Source of the DNA: Enterobacter hormaechei ATCC 49162
Lineage (GTDB): Bacteria > Pseudomonadota > Gammaproteobacteria > Enterobacterales > Enterobacteriaceae
Reading direction: 5' to 3'
DNA: 64,000 bases
Assembly: GCF_001875655.1 (NCBI RefSeq)
Contig: NZ_MKEQ01000001.1
Coordinates: 1,426,001-1,490,000, forward strand
Within the stretch, counting starts at the first letter, position 1; the number at the start of each line of letters is the position of its first letter. The position numbers and the translations under genes are program-made. Below, piece after piece: positions 39,149 through 50,591 of this stretch. The notes beneath the pieces were generated by a model. That model made no database searches and was not told the DNA's origin. It saw only the letters and a program-made list of their open reading frames with translations.

Positions 39149-41956
39149 TTAATCGACGTTCAGCGCGTCATTGACCAGATCTTGTTGCTGCTTCTGGTGA
39201 ACGGACATATACCCTACCGCCGGAGAGGCGGAGGCCGGGCGACCTGCATAACGCAGAGCAGACCCAAATGGAATCACTTCACGGAAATGATGCTGGCTGC
39301 AATACCAGGCGCCCTGGTTGAGCGGCTCTTCCTGGCACCAGACAAAATCATGAACGTGAGCGTACTGTTTCAGCACTTCCTGCATCGCCTGATGCGGGAA
39401 CGGATAAAGCTGTTCGATACGCACGATGGCGACATCTTTCTGATCGTTCTTACGGCGCTGTTCCAGCAGGTCGTAATAAACCTTACCAGAACACATCACC
39501 ACACGCTTAACGGCCTGCGGATCCAGCTCATCAATTTCTCCGATGGCTGGCAGGAAGGTGCCGTTTGCCAGCTCTTCCAGGCTGGACACCGCCAGTGGAT
39601 GGCGCAGCAGGGATTTCGGCGACATCACCACCAGCGGACGGCGCATACCGCGCAGCGCCTGACGACGCAGCATGTGGTAGACCTGAGCCGGGGTGGACGG
39701 CACGCAAACCTGCATGTTCTGCTCGGCGCAGAGTTGCAGATAACGTTCCAGACGCGCGGAGGAGTGCTCCGGCCCTTGTCCTTCGTAACCGTGCGGCAGC
39801 AGCATCACCAGGCCGCACATACGGCCCCACTTCTGCTCGCCGGAGGAGATGAACTGGTCGATAACAACCTGCGCACCGTTAGCAAAGTCACCGAACTGCG
39901 CTTCCCAGATGGTCAGGGTGCGCGGTTCTGCGGTGGCGTAGCCGTATTCGAAGGCCAGCACCGCTTCTTCTGACAGCACGGAGTCCCAGACCTTGAACTG
40001 GCCCTGACCGTTATGCACGTGCTGAAGCGGAGTGTACGTTGAACCGTTAGACTGGTTGTGCACCACCGCATGACGGTGGAAGAAGGTGCCACGACCCGCA
40101 TCTTCACCGGACAGACGAACCGGAATGCCTTCGTCAACCAGCGTCGCGTAAGCCAGCGTTTCCGCACCGCCCCAGTCGAACAGCTTCTCACCCGCCGCCA
40201 TTGCCTGACGGTCGCCATAGATTTTGGCCACGCGGGACTGCATCTCGATCGCTTCCGGCACGGTGCTGATGCGTTTAGCCAGCTCCTGCAAACGCTTCAT
40301 CTCTACCTTGTTTGGGTAGCTCTCGTCCCACTCGTGGTTGAGGTACGGCGACCAGGTAAAGGAGTGCATGTTCATTGGACGCAGCTCTTTCACCACGCAT
40401 TCACCCGCGTCCAGCGCGTCGCGATAGAGGTTGACCATTTCGGTCGCATCTTCGAGCGTCGCCACTTTTTCGCTTTCCAGCTTGTCAGCGTAGATTTTAC
40501 GCGGCGTCGGGTGTTTTTTGATTTTCTGGTACATCAGCGGCTGGGTTGCACTTGGCTCGTCGGCTTCGTTGTGGCCGTGACGGCGGTAGCAGAAGAGGTC
40601 AATGAACACGTCGCGCTTGAAGGTGTTACGGAAGTCCAGCGCCAGACGGGTAACGAAAGCAACGGCTTCCGGGTCATCCGCGTTAACGTGGAAGATGGGC
40701 GCCTGAACCATTTTACCGATGTCGGTGCAGTATGGGGTGGAACGCGCATCCAGCGGGTTAGAGGTGGTGAAGCCCACCTGGTTGTTGATCACGATGCGAA
40801 CGGTACCGCCCACTTCATAACCACGCGCTTTCGACATGTTCAGGGTTTCCTGAACCACGCCCTGCCCTGTGACCGCCGCATCACCGTGAATGGTGATTGG
40901 CAGCACTTTATTGCTGCTCGGCTCGTCCAGACGATCCAGACGCGCACGCACGGAACCGATAACTACCGGGCTGACGATTTCCAGGTGCGACGGGTTAAAC
41001 GCCAGCGCCAGGTGAACCTGACCGCCCTCGGTTTCGATATCCGACGAGAAGCCCATGTGGTACTTCACGTCACCGGTGCCGAGATGCTCTTTATGTTTAC
41101 CCGCAAATTCGTCGAACAGATCCTGCGGCTTTTTACCCAGCACGTTAACCAGCACGTTCAGACGACCACGGTGCGCCATGCCCAGCACCACTTCGCGCGT
41201 GCCGCTCTTACCGGCATGACGAATCAGCTCTTTCAGCATCGGGACTAACGCATCGCCGCCCTCCAGTGAGAAGCGTTTTGCGCCCGGGAATTTCGCGCCC
41301 AGATAGCGCTCAAGGCCTTCCGCTGCGGTCAGTTCGCTGAGGAAACGTTTTTTCTCATCTGCTGAGAAATTCGCGTGGCCTGCCACGGATTCGATACGCT
41401 GCTGGATCCAGCGTTTCTCTTCGGTGGAGGTAATGTGCATATATTCCGCGCCGATGGAGCCGCAGTAGGTTTGCTTGAGCGCGTCAATCAGATCGCCCAG
41501 CTTCATCGTGTCTTTGCCGATGGCAAAAGAACCTACGTTAAAGCTTTCCTGGAAATCGGCCTCGGTCAGATCGTGATAAGCCGGATCGAGATCCGCCACA
41601 CGTTCCTGCTGCCACAGTCCCAGCGGATCGAGATTCGCATGCTGGTGACCACGGAAGCGATAAGCGTTGATAAGTTGCAGGACTTTAACCTGCTTCGCAT
41701 TGGTGTCAGGGTCGGAAATCGCAGAAGAGTAACGTGAGGCATCCTTCGCCAGACGACGGAAATAATCACGTGTTTTTGAATGGAATTGATCCGGTTTGAC
41801 CCCTGTACCAGGCAACTGCTGGAACATGGAACGCCAGTTTGCGTCCACTGAGTCAGGATCGGTTAAGAAGTCTTCATAGAGCTGTTCTATCCAGCTCTGG
41901 TTTGAACCAGAGAGGTAAGAAGAGTCCAGCCAGGCTTTCATTGCGCCGTTCTGCAT
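39149..41956 (-). CDS. sucA: 2-oxoglutarate dehydrogenase E1 component SucA
   Basis: 935 residues, thiamine-diphosphate-dependent decarboxylase of the TCA cycle. Visible: N-terminal SucB-binding segment ([29 protein letters not shown], residues 9 onward), [19 protein letters not shown] (about 255-275), the ThDP/Mg region [20 protein letters not shown] (about 378-397) and [18 protein letters not shown] (about 458-475). Two residues longer than E. coli, the insertion being near [16 protein letters not shown]. 238 bp separates it from sdhB. Confidence 0.97.
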   Translation of the reverse strand: MQNGAMKAWLDSSYLSGSNQSWIEQLYEDFLTDPDSVDANWRSMFQQLPGTGVKPDQFHSKTRDYFRRLAKDASRYSSAISDPDTNAKQVKVLQLINAYRFRGHQHANLDPLGLWQQERVADLDPAYHDLTEADFQESFNVGSFAIGKDTMKLGDLIDALKQTYCGSIGAEYMHITSTEEKRWIQQRIESVAGHANFSADEKKRFLSELTAAEGLERYLGAKFPGAKRFSLEGGDALVPMLKELIRHAGKSGTREVVLGMAHRGRLNVLVNVLGKKPQDLFDEFAGKHKEHLGTGDVKYHMGFSSDIETEGGQVHLALAFNPSHLEIVSPVVIGSVRARLDRLDEPSSNKVLPITIHGDAAVTGQGVVQETLNMSKARGYEVGGTVRIVINNQVGFTTSNPLDARSTPYCTDIGKMVQAPIFHVNADDPEAVAFVTRLALDFRNTFKRDVFIDLFCYRRHGHNEADEPSATQPLMYQKIKKHPTPRKIYADKLESEKVATLEDATEMVNLYRDALDAGECVVKELRPMNMHSFTWSPYLNHEWDESYPNKVEMKRLQELAKRISTVPEAIEMQSRVAKIYGDRQAMAAGEKLFDWGGAETLAYATLVDEGIPVRLSGEDAGRGTFFHRHAVVHNQSNGSTYTPLQHVHNGQGQFKVWDSVLSEEAVLAFEYGYATAEPRTLTIWEAQFGDFANGAQVVIDQFISSGEQKWGRMCGLVMLLPHGYEGQGPEHSSARLERYLQLCAEQNMQVCVPSTPAQVYHMLRRQALRGMRRPLVVMSPKSLLRHPLAVSSLEELANGTFLPAIGEIDELDPQAVKRVVMCSGKVYYDLLEQRRKNDQKDVAIVRIEQLYPFPHQAMQEVLKQYAHVHDFVWCQEEPLNQGAWYCSQHHFREVIPFGSALRYAGRPASASPAVGYMSVHQKQQQDLVNDALNVD

Positions 41957-42120
41957 CGTGATCCCTTAAGCATTTTTATGCTTACTTTCGCCGTAGAAAC
42001 TACCACGCACACCACGTGTACGTGCCGGGGTTCACCTGCGAGCTCTTTTCATTTGGCCCGCGAAGGAACCTTTAGAAACTGTCTAAACTTCAGGGCAGTT
42101 TTTAAAGGTTTCTGCAATTT

Positions 42121-42186
42121 GCCCGGTGGCGCTACGCTTACCGGGCCTACTGTTACGTAGGCCGGATAAGCGCAGCGCCATCCGGC
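42121..42186. repeat. BIME (two inverted REPs) between sdhB and sucA
   Basis: REP at 42121-42146 (GCCCGGTGGCG ... CTTACCGGGC) and an inverted REP at 42161-42186 (GCCGGATAAGC ... CATCCGGC) flank a 14-bp spacer. The gap 41957-42194 otherwise shows no gene; in E. coli a secondary suc promoter lies in this interval. Confidence 0.8.
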
Positions 42187-42194
42187 GTTGTTAC

Positions 42195-42911
42195 TTACGC
42201 ACTGCGCTGCAACAACATCGACTTAATATGGCCGATGGCGCGCGTCGGGTTCAGCCCCTTAGGACACACACTGACGCAGTTCATGATGCTATGGCAGCGG
42301 AATACGCTGAAAGCATCACTTAACCCTTCCAGACGAGTCTCGGTTTCGGTATCGCGGCTGTCGATCAGGAAGCGATAGGCAGCCAGCAGACCCGCAGGGC
42401 CGATAAATTTATCCGGGTTCCACCAGAATGACGGGCATGACGTTGAACAGCATGCACAGAGAATACACTCGTACAACCCATCGAGTTTTTCACGCTGCTC
42501 AGGAGACTGTAAGTGCTCGCGAGCGGGTGGATTTTGCCCATTATTCAATAAGTAAGGCTTAATCTTCTCATATTGTGCATAGAATTGTCCCATGTCCACC
42601 ACCAAATCACGCACGACCGGCAGGCCAGGCAGAGGACGGATCACAATTTTCTGGCCAGGACGCTGTAGCGCTGAAATCGGCGTGATACAGGCCAGGCCAT
42701 TTTTGCCGTTCATGTTCACACCGTCTGAGCCACATACCCCTTCACGGCAGGAGCGTCGGAATGACAGCGTAGGATCTTTTTCTTTCAGCTGGATTAAGGC
42801 ATCCAGCAGCATCATGTCACGACCTTCTTCCGCTTCGAGGGTGTAATCCTGCATACGCGGAGCATCGTCTACATCCGGGTTATAACGATAAACTGAGAAT
42901 TCGAGTTTCAT
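42195..42911 (-). CDS. sdhB: Succinate dehydrogenase iron-sulfur subunit SdhB
   Basis: 238 residues. Three clusters are readable: 2Fe-2S Cys in SCREGVCGSDG and NGLAC (about 54-76), 4Fe-4S Cys in CILCACCSTSCP (about 148-159) and 3Fe-4S Cys in CHSIMNCVSVCPKGLNP (about 206-222). Transfers electrons from SdhA FAD to ubiquinone at SdhCD. 15 bp after sdhA. Confidence 0.98.
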   Translation of the reverse strand: MKLEFSVYRYNPDVDDAPRMQDYTLEAEEGRDMMLLDALIQLKEKDPTLSFRRSCREGVCGSDGVNMNGKNGLACITPISALQRPGQKIVIRPLPGLPVVRDLVVDMGQFYAQYEKIKPYLLNNGQNPPAREHLQSPEQREKLDGLYECILCACCSTSCPSFWWNPDKFIGPAGLLAAYRFLIDSRDTETETRLEGLSDAFSVFRCHSIMNCVSVCPKGLNPTRAIGHIKSMLLQRSA

Positions 42912-42926
42912 TATCCTGTCTCCGCA

Positions 42927-44693
42927 TTAGTAAGTACGAATCTTCGGCGGGAACGCCGGACGCAGTTTCGGTTCCATGTTAACGCTACGACGCGTCATGG
43001 TTTCCGACTCTGGCAGATACAGGGAATGGCACAGCCAGTTTTCGTCATCACGATCCGGGAAGTCGAAGCGGCTATGGGCGCCACGGCTTTCGGTACGGAA
43101 GTTTGCCGACATGGCGGTTGCAAACGCGGTTTCCATCAGGTTATCCAGCTCCAGACACTCAACGCGCTGGGTGTTGAACTCGCTGGAGGTGTCGTCCAGA
43201 CGGGCATTCTTCAGACGCTCGCGGATCGCTTTCAGCTGCTCAAGCCCTTTGGCCATCGCGTCACCTTCACGGAATACCGAGAAGTTGTGCTGCATACACT
43301 CTTGCAGCGCTTTGCGAATTTCCACCGGATCTTCGCCGTTACGGTTGCCGTTCCAGCGGTTGAGGCGTTCCAGAGAGGCATCGATTTCGTCGTCGGTCGC
43401 ATCACGCAGCGCGCCCTGCTCGGCGATGGATTCCTGGAGATGAAGCCCCACCGCACGACCGAATACCACCAGGTCCAGCAGGGAGTTGCCGCCCAGACGG
43501 TTTGCGCCGTGAACGGATACGCAGGCAATTTCGCCTACCGCGAACAGGCCAGGAATCACCACGTCTTCGCCCTGCTCGTTCACGGTCAGCGCCTGACCGG
43601 TCACTTTGGTCGGAATACCGCCCATCATGTAGTGACAGGTTGGGATAACCGGAATCGGCTCTTTTACCGGGTCGACGTGGGCGAAGGTGCGGGACAGTTC
43701 CAGAATGCCCGGCAGTCGGGATTCCAGCACTTCTTTACCCAGATGGTCGAGTTTCAGCTTCGCGTGTGGACCCCAAGGGCCGTCACAGCCGCGGCCTTCA
43801 CGGATTTCGATCATGATGGAACGCGCCACCACGTCACGACCCGCCAGGTCTTTCGCATTCGGGGCATAACGCTCCATGAAGCGTTCGCCGTGTTTGTTCA
43901 GCAGGTAACCACCTTCACCGCGGCAGCCTTCGGTGACCAGTACGCCCGCACCGGCGATACCGGTTGGGTGGAACTGCCACATCTCCATATCCTGCACCGG
44001 CACGCCCGCGCGGATCGCCATCCCAACGCCGTCACCGGTGTTGATGTGGGCGTTGGTGGTGGACTGATAGATACGGCCTGCGCCGCCGGTCGCCAGCACG
44101 GTTGCGCGGGCTTTGAAGTAAACCACTTCACCGGTTTCAATGCACAGTGCGGTACACCCCACCACGGCGCCATCGGCGTTTTTCACCAGATCCAGCGCGT
44201 ACCACTCGGAGAAGATGGTGGTGTGATTTTTCAGGTTCTGCTGATACAGCGTGTGCAGCAACGCGTGGCCGGTACGGTCAGCCGCCGCCGCGGTACGTGC
44301 CGCCTGTTCGCCGCCGAAGTTCTTCGACTGGCCGCCAAACGGACGCTGATAGATAGTGCCATTTTCCAGACGGGAGAACGGCAGACCCATATGATCCAGC
44401 TCCAGAATCGCTTCCGGGCCGGTTTTACACATATATTCGATGGCATCCTGGTCACCGATGTAATCGGAACCTTTTACCGTATCGTACATGTGCCATTCCC
44501 AGTTATCTTCATGGGAATTACCCAGCGCAACGGTGATACCGCCCTGCGCAGACACAGTGTGGGAACGGGTCGGGAAAACTTTAGAGAGCAGCGCACAGGT
44601 CTGGCCGCTCTGGGAAATTTGCAGTGCGGCACGCATACCTGCGCCACCCGCACCAATCACAACAGCATCAAATTCTCTGACTGGCAGTTTCAT
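42927..44693 (-). CDS. sdhA: Succinate dehydrogenase flavoprotein subunit SdhA
   Basis: 588 residues, same as E. coli. FAD-binding [14 protein letters not shown] (about 10-23), the covalent flavin His45 in [10 protein letters not shown], substrate-site residues in [21 protein letters not shown] (about 242-262) and catalytic Arg in the [11 protein letters not shown] region. The start ATG overlaps the sdhD stop (TAATG); four upstream in-frame residues are excluded on this basis. Confidence 0.98.
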   Translation of the reverse strand: MKLPVREFDAVVIGAGGAGMRAALQISQSGQTCALLSKVFPTRSHTVSAQGGITVALGNSHEDNWEWHMYDTVKGSDYIGDQDAIEYMCKTGPEAILELDHMGLPFSRLENGTIYQRPFGGQSKNFGGEQAARTAAAADRTGHALLHTLYQQNLKNHTTIFSEWYALDLVKNADGAVVGCTALCIETGEVVYFKARATVLATGGAGRIYQSTTNAHINTGDGVGMAIRAGVPVQDMEMWQFHPTGIAGAGVLVTEGCRGEGGYLLNKHGERFMERYAPNAKDLAGRDVVARSIMIEIREGRGCDGPWGPHAKLKLDHLGKEVLESRLPGILELSRTFAHVDPVKEPIPVIPTCHYMMGGIPTKVTGQALTVNEQGEDVVIPGLFAVGEIACVSVHGANRLGGNSLLDLVVFGRAVGLHLQESIAEQGALRDATDDEIDASLERLNRWNGNRNGEDPVEIRKALQECMQHNFSVFREGDAMAKGLEQLKAIRERLKNARLDDTSSEFNTQRVECLELDNLMETAFATAMSANFRTESRGAHSRFDFPDRDDENWLCHSLYLPESETMTRRSVNMEPKLRPAFPPKIRTY

Positions 44694-45040
44694 TACACAC
44701 CCCACACCACAACAAATCCATAAATGACGTAAACCAGCAGAGCAACAACAATAATCAGTTGCAGCGGAAGGCGAATCGCCAGCGGTTTAACGTAATCGGT
44801 CAACACCTGCCACATGCCGATCCAGGCATGAATAAGGATGGAGAACAGCGCCAGCAGGGTGAACACTTTGGTGAAGGCCGATCCGAAGAAACCACTCCAG
44901 ATTTCCCACGTCAGCGTCCCGCTGGTCGCGAAGAAACCGATCATATAGATGATGTACAGCGTGAGGACGATGGCGGTAGCGCGGACCAGAATGAAGTCAT
45001 GTACGCCGTTGCGTCCTAATGCGGAGGCGTTGCTTACCAT
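44693..45040 (-). CDS. sdhD: Succinate dehydrogenase membrane anchor SdhD
   Basis: 115 residues, three TM helices (about 15-36, 58-79 and 90-112). [22 protein letters not shown] includes the haem/quinone-site residues (His71, Asp82 and Tyr83 in E. coli). With SdhC it binds haem b556 and ubiquinone. Overlaps sdhC by 7 bp and sdhA by 1. Confidence 0.96.
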   Translation of the reverse strand: MVSNASALGRNGVHDFILVRATAIVLTLYIIYMIGFFATSGTLTWEIWSGFFGSAFTKVFTLLALFSILIHAWIGMWQVLTDYVKPLAIRLPLQLIIVVALLVYVIYGFVVVWGV

Positions 45041-45423
45041 ACGAGAACTCCTGCGAGAAGTGAAAGCACGACAGTGATCACAAATGAAATGTTAGCGGTA
45101 CGTTTACCGGCCTCGAACGTCTCTTCCAGGTAGCCAAAGTCCATCAGCATGTGGCGAACGCCGCCAACAACGTGATAGGCCAGCGCGGTCAGAATGCCCC
45201 ACATGATAAATTTCACGAAGAAGCTGTTCATAATGGCTGAGGCCTGGAGGAATCCTTCAGGGGATGAGAGGCTGGTTCCCAGTAACCACAGCAAGATACC
45301 AACCGCCACAAACGTAATCACACCAGAAACACGGTGCAGAATGGACGCTATTGCTGTTACAGGGAATCGGATCGTTTTGAGATCCAGATTGACAGGTCTT
45401 TGTTTTTTCACATTTCTTATCAT
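45034..45423 (-). CDS. sdhC: Succinate dehydrogenase cytochrome b556 subunit SdhC
   Basis: 129 residues from the [15 protein letters not shown] start, as in E. coli. Three TM helices. Ubiquinone site residues in [13 protein letters not shown] (Ser27, Arg31) and the haem-ligand His84 in [14 protein letters not shown]. Upstream in-frame codons (MWALF and further) exist but are not part of the E. coli protein. First gene of sdhCDAB-sucABCD. Confidence 0.95.
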   Translation of the reverse strand: MIRNVKKQRPVNLDLKTIRFPVTAIASILHRVSGVITFVAVGILLWLLGTSLSSPEGFLQASAIMNSFFVKFIMWGILTALAYHVVGGVRHMLMDFGYLEETFEAGKRTANISFVITVVLSLLAGVLVW

Positions 45424-45664
45424 GAATAACGCCCACATGCTGTTCTTATTGTTTCCTTCCTCCGGACTGCGATGCGGGTCAGACAGCGTTCCTTTTCTAT
45501 AACTGCGCGTCATGCAAAACATTGCTTCCAAATGCTAAAACGACACGTTACAACGCTGGGTGGCTCGGGATTGCAGGGTGTTCCGGAGACCTGGCGGCAG
45601 TATAGGCCGTTCACAAAATCATTACAATTAACCTACATACAGTTTGTTGGGTTTTCTCTGGAAC

Positions 45665-45680
45665 AGTGATCGGGGTCACG
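45665..45680. promoter_or_regulatory. CRP-like site between sdhC and gltA
   Basis: AGTGA-N6-TCACG, one base off in each half. Both operons respond to cAMP-CRP in E. coli. The 653-bp space 45424-46076 is non-coding control DNA; GTTAAACAATATTGTTAC at 45724-45741 is near-palindromic and ArcA-like. Confidence 0.55.
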
Positions 45681-45737
45681 ATAACAACATCTTTTTAATT
45701 TTTAATCATCTGATTTGACAAATGTTAAACAATATTG

Positions 45738-45767
45738 TTACAAACGTCATCAGAAAAGGCATATAAT
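45738..45767 (+). promoter_or_regulatory. Probable gltA promoter
   Basis: TTACAA, 18 bp, then a perfect TATAAT, pointing to gltA with an implied leader of about 300 nt. E. coli gltA also has a long untranslated leader from its major promoter. Confidence 0.65.
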
Positions 45768-46076
45768 GCGCAAAAGTTATGAGGTCTCTCTTTCACCTGA
45801 CAAATAGTTATGTAACAGTGTGATGGTATTGACCGAAGTTATCAGGACAGTTATTAGTGATATACAGGTTTGAATAATTCGGACTGCAAAAACGCTGATT
45901 TGCTGTTGTTTCACTGATATTTCATTCGTTTACCTGCAAGGCGCCATAGCTCTGTACCCTGGTTTCTCCTCGTGAGCTGAGCGGTAAGCCAAATAACAAT
46001 CTGGTAACGGTGATTAACAGCTGAAGGCAAATCCGGTAAAAGCAGTCTTAAGCATAAGGCGCTAAGGAGACCGTAA

Positions 46077-47360
46077 ATGGCTGATACAAAGGCAAAACTC
46101 ACCCTAAATGGTGATGATGCTATTGAACTGGATGTGCTAAAAGGCACGCTCGGTCAGGATGTTATTGATATCCGTACGCTGGGTTCCAAAGGGGTATTCA
46201 CCTTTGATCCTGGATTCACCTCCACCGCATCTTGCGAATCCAAAATCACCTACATTGACGGTGACGAAGGTATCCTGCTCCATCGCGGCTTCCCCATCGA
46301 TCAGTTAGCCACCGAATCCAACTATCTGGAAGTGTGCTACATCCTGCTGAACGGCGAAAAACCGACGCAGGCGCAGTACGATGAATTCAAAACCACCGTG
46401 ACCCGTCACACCATGATCCATGAGCAGATCACCCGTCTGTTCCATGCGTTCCGTCGTGACTCTCACCCGATGGCGGTCATGTGCGGGATTACCGGTGCGC
46501 TGGCGGCGTTCTACCACGATTCTCTGGACGTGAATAACCCACGTCACCGTGATATCGCGGCGTTCCGTCTGCTGTCCAAAATGCCTACCATGGCGGCGAT
46601 GTGTTACAAATACTCTATCGGTCAGCCGTTTGTGTACCCACGCAACGACCTCTCCTATGCGGGTAACTTCCTGCGCATGATGTTCTCCACGCCGTGCGAA
46701 GAGTACGAAGTAAACCCTGTGCTGGAACGCGCCATGGACCGTATTCTGATCCTGCACGCTGACCACGAACAGAACGCTTCTACCTCTACCGTCCGTACCG
46801 CAGGCTCTTCTGGCGCGAACCCGTTCGCCTGTATCGCCGCGGGTATTGCCTCCCTGTGGGGACCGGCGCACGGTGGCGCGAACGAAGCGGCGCTGAAGAT
46901 GCTGGAAGAGATCAGCTCCGTGGAGCACATTCCTGAGTTCGTGCGCCGCGCGAAAGACAAGAATGACTCCTTCCGTCTGATGGGCTTCGGTCACCGTGTT
47001 TACAAAAACTACGACCCGCGCGCGACCGTTATGCGTGAGACCTGCCACGAAGTGCTGAAAGAGCTGGGCACCAAAGATGATCTGCTGGAAGTGGCGATGG
47101 AGCTGGAACACATCGCGCTGAACGACCCGTACTTCATCGAGAAGAAACTCTACCCGAACGTCGATTTCTACTCTGGCATTATTCTGAAAGCGATGGGTAT
47201 TCCGTCCTCCATGTTCACCGTGATCTTCGCCATGGCGCGTACCGTGGGCTGGATTGCGCACTGGAACGAAATGCACAGCGAAGGCATGAAAATCGCCCGT
47301 CCTCGTCAGCTGTACACCGGCTACGAGCAGCGTGATTTTAAGTCTGATATTAAGCGCTAA
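46077..47360 (+). CDS. gltA: Citrate synthase GltA (type II, NADH-sensitive)
   Basis: 427 residues; condenses acetyl-CoA with oxaloacetate. N-terminal domain (about 1-50, [19 protein letters not shown]) is the extra segment of hexameric, NADH-inhibited enzymes. Catalytic residues: His264 in [13 protein letters not shown], His305 in [16 protein letters not shown] and Asp362 in [19 protein letters not shown] is another signature. Divergent from sdhCDAB; AAGGAG ribosome site. Confidence 0.98.
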   Translation: MADTKAKLTLNGDDAIELDVLKGTLGQDVIDIRTLGSKGVFTFDPGFTSTASCESKITYIDGDEGILLHRGFPIDQLATESNYLEVCYILLNGEKPTQAQYDEFKTTVTRHTMIHEQITRLFHAFRRDSHPMAVMCGITGALAAFYHDSLDVNNPRHRDIAAFRLLSKMPTMAAMCYKYSIGQPFVYPRNDLSYAGNFLRMMFSTPCEEYEVNPVLERAMDRILILHADHEQNASTSTVRTAGSSGANPFACIAAGIASLWGPAHGGANEAALKMLEEISSVEHIPEFVRRAKDKNDSFRLMGFGHRVYKNYDPRATVMRETCHEVLKELGTKDDLLEVAMELEHIALNDPYFIEKKLYPNVDFYSGIILKAMGIPSSMFTVIFAMARTVGWIAHWNEMHSEGMKIARPRQLYTGYEQRDFKSDIKR

Positions 47361-47395
47361 TAAACGTTGGGTGCGGCCTGATGCCCTCACCCCGG

Positions 47396-47416
47396 CCCTC
47401 TCCCACAGGGAGAGGG
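47396..47416. repeat. CCCTCTCCC hairpin repeat downstream of gltA
   Basis: Nine-bp arms (CCCTCTCCC / GGGAGAGGG) with an ACA loop, preceded by CCCTCACCCCGG. This element is frequent in intergenic DNA of many gamma-proteobacteria; its role is unknown. Confidence 0.7.
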
Positions 47417-47427
47417 TGAAAATATTA

Positions 47428-47453
47428 AAAACGGCAACTTTCGTTGCCGTTTT
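47428..47453. terminator. Bidirectional terminator between gltA and nei
   Basis: Ten-bp stem AAAACGGCAA / TTGCCGTTTT with loop CTTTCG, between convergent genes. Confidence 0.9.
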
Positions 47454-47457
47454 GATT

Positions 47458-48249
47458 TTACATCTGGCACCCAGGACACCAGTAAAACGGTCTGGAAGAG
47501 ATCGTCGCCTTCTCAATCACCCCACCGCACCGCTCGCACTTTTTACCCGCCCGATGAAACACCTTGAAGCGGAACAGCGCCCCGTGATGCTTGTTCTCAT
47601 CCACCACGCCACGCGTGTTGTACGACAGCCGCGGAATAGCCAGTAACGCGTGCGACAGCGCCTCCAGCTGTTCATCGCTCAGCTGCGACGCTTTGTGCTG
47701 CGGCGCCAGCCCCACTTCCCAGAGGATTTCCACCCGCAGGTAATTTCCCAGCCCCGCCAGAAATGCCTGATCGAGCAACAGCCCGGAAAACTGCCGGTTG
47801 CGGAATGTGGGGGATAACAGCCGGGCTTTCACCTCGCTCGCCGTCAGGCGCATGTCCAGCACGTCTGGCCCGACACGCTGTAAGAACGGATGCGTCAGCA
47901 GCTGCTCCGGCGTTAACATTTCGATATCAGAGGCGCTGTAAAGCAGGATAGCTTTTTCCGCCGTTTGTAGCCTTACACGCAGCACGCGGGTCGTTTGCGG
48001 TTGCTCGTCCGCCTCCACCACCCGCCAGACGCCGTAAAGCTGATTGTGGCTATATAACGTCAGGGTATGGGAAAAGTGGGTGAGTAACGCTTTGCCGCGC
48101 GTTTCAATGTGGGTCACCGTCTGCCCCACCAGTTGTGATTCAAACGGTTTCAGTTGAGGAAAAGCAAACCAGACGTGAGTCAGAGGTTTGCCCTTTATCG
48201 CCACCTCCAGGCTATCCGCCGCGCGGCGGATCTCCGGACCTTCTGGCAT
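47458..48249 (-). CDS. nei: Endonuclease VIII Nei
   Basis: Bifunctional DNA glycosylase/AP lyase removing oxidised pyrimidines. 263 residues. N-terminal [15 protein letters not shown]: Pro2 is the Schiff-base nucleophile and Glu3 is catalytic. Helix-two-turn-helix near [18 protein letters not shown] (about 168-185). The C-terminal zinc finger [11 protein letters not shown] ... FYWCPGCQM supplies four Cys. 18 bp after pxpA. Confidence 0.96.
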   Translation of the reverse strand: MPEGPEIRRAADSLEVAIKGKPLTHVWFAFPQLKPFESQLVGQTVTHIETRGKALLTHFSHTLTLYSHNQLYGVWRVVEADEQPQTTRVLRVRLQTAEKAILLYSASDIEMLTPEQLLTHPFLQRVGPDVLDMRLTASEVKARLLSPTFRNRQFSGLLLDQAFLAGLGNYLRVEILWEVGLAPQHKASQLSDEQLEALSHALLAIPRLSYNTRGVVDENKHHGALFRFKVFHRAGKKCERCGGVIEKATISSRPFYWCPGCQM

Positions 48250-48267
48250 GTTATTGTCCTTTCATGA

Positions 48268-49008
48268 TTATTCAGCGCTGACAAGAATGCCCTCGTCCGA
48301 GAACGCCGCCCGCAGGCGTCGCGCAAACTGGAGCGCATGCTCGCCGTCGCCGTGTAAACACACCGTATCGGCCTGAACGTTTGCCGTTGTCCCCTCCGTT
48401 GAGGTTACTCGCCCGAAGCGCACCATCTCCAACGTTTGCGCCAGTGCTTTAGCTTCGTCGGTAATCAGCGCACCGGCCTGCGTACGCGGAACCAGGCTGC
48501 CGTCCGGCAGGTATCCCCGATCGGCAAACACTTCCTGCCGCGTCGTCAGCCCCAGCCGTTCTCCGGCACGGATAAGCTCGCTGCCCGCCAGGCCCACCAG
48601 AATCAGTTGCGGATTACAGTCCCGCACCGCGCGGGCAATGGCATCCGCCAGCGCCGGATCTTTCGCCGCCTGGTTATAGAGCATGCCGTGCGGCTTCACG
48701 TGGCGCAGCGCGCCATTCTCAGCGCGCACTATCGCCTCCAGCGCGCCGATCTGATAGAGCGTTTGCGCGTACACCGTCTCCGGCGGCAGATCCATCGCCG
48801 TGCGGCCAAAGTTCTCCCGGTCGGGAAAGCTGGGGTGAGCGCCAATCGCAACGCCGTTATTCATGGCATTGCGCACGCTCTCCAGCATGGTCTGCGCATC
48901 GCCCGCGTGAAAGCCGCAGGCGATGTTGACCGAGGTGACCAGCGTCATCAGCGCCTCATCGGCGCTACTGCCCTCCCCCAGATCGGCATTTAAATCAATC
49001 TTTACCAT
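48268..49008 (-). CDS. pxpA: 5-oxoprolinase subunit A PxpA (LamB/YcsF family)
   Basis: 246 residues. With PxpB and PxpC it performs ATP-dependent opening of 5-oxoproline (pyroglutamate) to glutamate. Conserved blocks: [10 protein letters not shown] (4-13), [11 protein letters not shown] (about 29-39), [15 protein letters not shown] (about 56-70), [12 protein letters not shown] (about 104-115) and a terminal [10 protein letters not shown]. The start is ATG 49008; a TTG one codon earlier is unlikely. Overlaps pxpC by 14 bp. Confidence 0.95.
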   Translation of the reverse strand: MVKIDLNADLGEGSSADEALMTLVTSVNIACGFHAGDAQTMLESVRNAMNNGVAIGAHPSFPDRENFGRTAMDLPPETVYAQTLYQIGALEAIVRAENGALRHVKPHGMLYNQAAKDPALADAIARAVRDCNPQLILVGLAGSELIRAGERLGLTTRQEVFADRGYLPDGSLVPRTQAGALITDEAKALAQTLEMVRFGRVTSTEGTTANVQADTVCLHGDGEHALQFARRLRAAFSDEGILVSAE

Positions 49009-49927
49009 CAAGCCTCCACGCCAGCTGCTCGAGATAGCGCTGCTGATCCTGCCGGGCTTTCAACGCCTCCTCCAGCGAACACTGCACAAAATGTATCGGC
49101 TGACCGAGAGGAATTTGCGCCAGATGGTAGCGATCCGCTTCGATAATGCAGGCAATACGCGGATATCCACCCGTCGTTTGCGCGTCGTTCATCAGTACGA
49201 TGGGCTGCCCGTTGCCCGGCACCTGAATCACGCCCGGCAGCAGGCCATGGGAAAGCAGCTCCCGGTCAGTCGTGCGGGTCAGCGGCTGGCCCTGAAGCCG
49301 GTAACCCATGCGGTTGCTCTGCGGGCTGATCTTCCACGGCGAGCGCCAGAAAGACTCTTTCGCGGCTTCATCAAACTCCTGGTATTCCGGCCCCGGTAAG
49401 GCGCGGATCACGTTCCCCCACAGCAGCTGTTTCACACCCTGCGTGGTGGTGAAATGCCGCGTTGAGGGTTTTATTCGCAGACGATCGCCGTCGCGCAGCA
49501 GCCGTCCTTCATGGCCGCCCATACCTGCTTTCTGGTCGGTACTGGACGATCCCAACACCTCCGGCACGTCGATGCCCCCCGCCACCGCAAGATAGCTACG
49601 CACGCCGTGAAGCGGACGCTTGAGCGTCAAACGCTGCCCGGCCTTCGCCCGCAGGCGCCAGCCGGTCCACACCGCTTTGCCGTCCAGCGTCGCATCACAG
49701 CCTGCACCGGTTAAGGCAAACCAGGTTTCCTCACCAAATTCAATCTCACACTGGCCCAGCGTAATTTCCAGCGCTGCCGTGCTGCCTGCATTACCAACCA
49801 GCAGGTTAGCAATCTCCAGCGACGGACGGTCAAGCGCACCGCAGTAGCTCACGCCGGACTGGCGCAGCCCAAAACGCCCGGCATCCTGTACCGAGGTGTA
49901 AAGCCCTGCGCGAATAAGCGTTAACAT
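48995..49927 (-). CDS. pxpC: 5-oxoprolinase subunit C PxpC (biotin-dependent carboxylase-like)
   Basis: 310 residues, related to the C-terminal half of allophanate hydrolase subunit 2. Features: [29 protein letters not shown] (about 8-36), [31 protein letters not shown] and [18 protein letters not shown] (about 252-269). Overlaps pxpB by 7 bp and pxpA by 14 bp, so the three subunits are coupled. Confidence 0.94.
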   Translation of the reverse strand: MLTLIRAGLYTSVQDAGRFGLRQSGVSYCGALDRPSLEIANLLVGNAGSTAALEITLGQCEIEFGEETWFALTGAGCDATLDGKAVWTGWRLRAKAGQRLTLKRPLHGVRSYLAVAGGIDVPEVLGSSSTDQKAGMGGHEGRLLRDGDRLRIKPSTRHFTTTQGVKQLLWGNVIRALPGPEYQEFDEAAKESFWRSPWKISPQSNRMGYRLQGQPLTRTTDRELLSHGLLPGVIQVPGNGQPIVLMNDAQTTGGYPRIACIIEADRYHLAQIPLGQPIHFVQCSLEEALKARQDQQRYLEQLAWRLDGKD

Positions 49928-50577
49928 ACCCCCTCCTTCTGCGGGATAAAGCGCAGGGTATCTCCCGGACGCAGGAGTATCGGCGCGTCCTGGCCTGGTT
50001 CAAATAGCGGCGTGGAGGTGTGCCCAATCAGCTGCCAGCCTCCCGGTGAAGCGAGCGGATAAATTCCCGTTTGCTCGCCACCAATCGCCACGCTGCCCGC
50101 CGGTACGCTCAGGCGCGGCTCAGCACGCCGCGGCGTATGCAGCTGGGGCGATAACCCGCCCAGATAGGGAAAGCCCGGCTGAAATCCCAAAAACCAGACA
50201 ACATAGTCGACTGAGCTATGCAGCTCTACAACCTGCTTTTCCGTTAATCCACAGTGCCCGGCCACCACGCCAAGGTCGGGGCCTCCCCTGCCGCCATAGA
50301 CAACGGGGATCTCAATTGCCCGCGATTCCGGCTCCAGCGCCTCGCTCTCCTCCCACCAGCGTTGCAGACGCTCAATAGCATCCAGCGCCCCCGTGTGCGG
50401 ATCGCGTAGCACCACGGTGATATTGTTCATGCCCGGAATAGCTTCAACCACGCCCGGCATTTCAGGCAGACGCTGTGCCAGCCGCCAGATACGCTTTTGC
50501 GTGGCAAGCGTCACCGGCGGCTCAAGCTCCAGAACCACTGCGGTTTCACCCAGAAGATAACAACGCGCTCGCTGCAC
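49921..50577 (-). CDS. pxpB: 5-oxoprolinase subunit B PxpB
   Basis: 218 residues, allophanate hydrolase subunit 1-like with a cyclophilin-type fold. Conserved [22 protein letters not shown] (about 91-112), [16 protein letters not shown] (about 129-144) and [27 protein letters not shown] (about 158-184). First gene of pxpBCA here. Starts 14 bp after the ybgI stop, so ybgI, pxpB, pxpC, pxpA and nei lie as one close same-strand run. Confidence 0.94.
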   Translation of the reverse strand: MQRARCYLLGETAVVLELEPPVTLATQKRIWRLAQRLPEMPGVVEAIPGMNNITVVLRDPHTGALDAIERLQRWWEESEALEPESRAIEIPVVYGGRGGPDLGVVAGHCGLTEKQVVELHSSVDYVVWFLGFQPGFPYLGGLSPQLHTPRRAEPRLSVPAGSVAIGGEQTGIYPLASPGGWQLIGHTSTPLFEPGQDAPILLRPGDTLRFIPQKEGVC

Positions 50578-50591
50578 TTAACTACCTCTCA

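Noticed and set aside
40058..41248. 396-codon frame antisense to sucA
   Set aside because: Shadow of a conserved E1 gene; no motif or ribosome site.
43026..44723. 565-codon open frame antisense to sdhA
   Set aside because: Shadow frame: the sdhA protein is complete and highly conserved on the other strand, and the antisense translation is rich in His/Arg/Val/Phe as expected from codon-biased mirror frames.
45424..45531. N-terminal extension of SdhC by up to 36 residues
   Set aside because: The extension has no membrane-protein character and is absent from the E. coli protein; the ATG at 45423 gives the known start.
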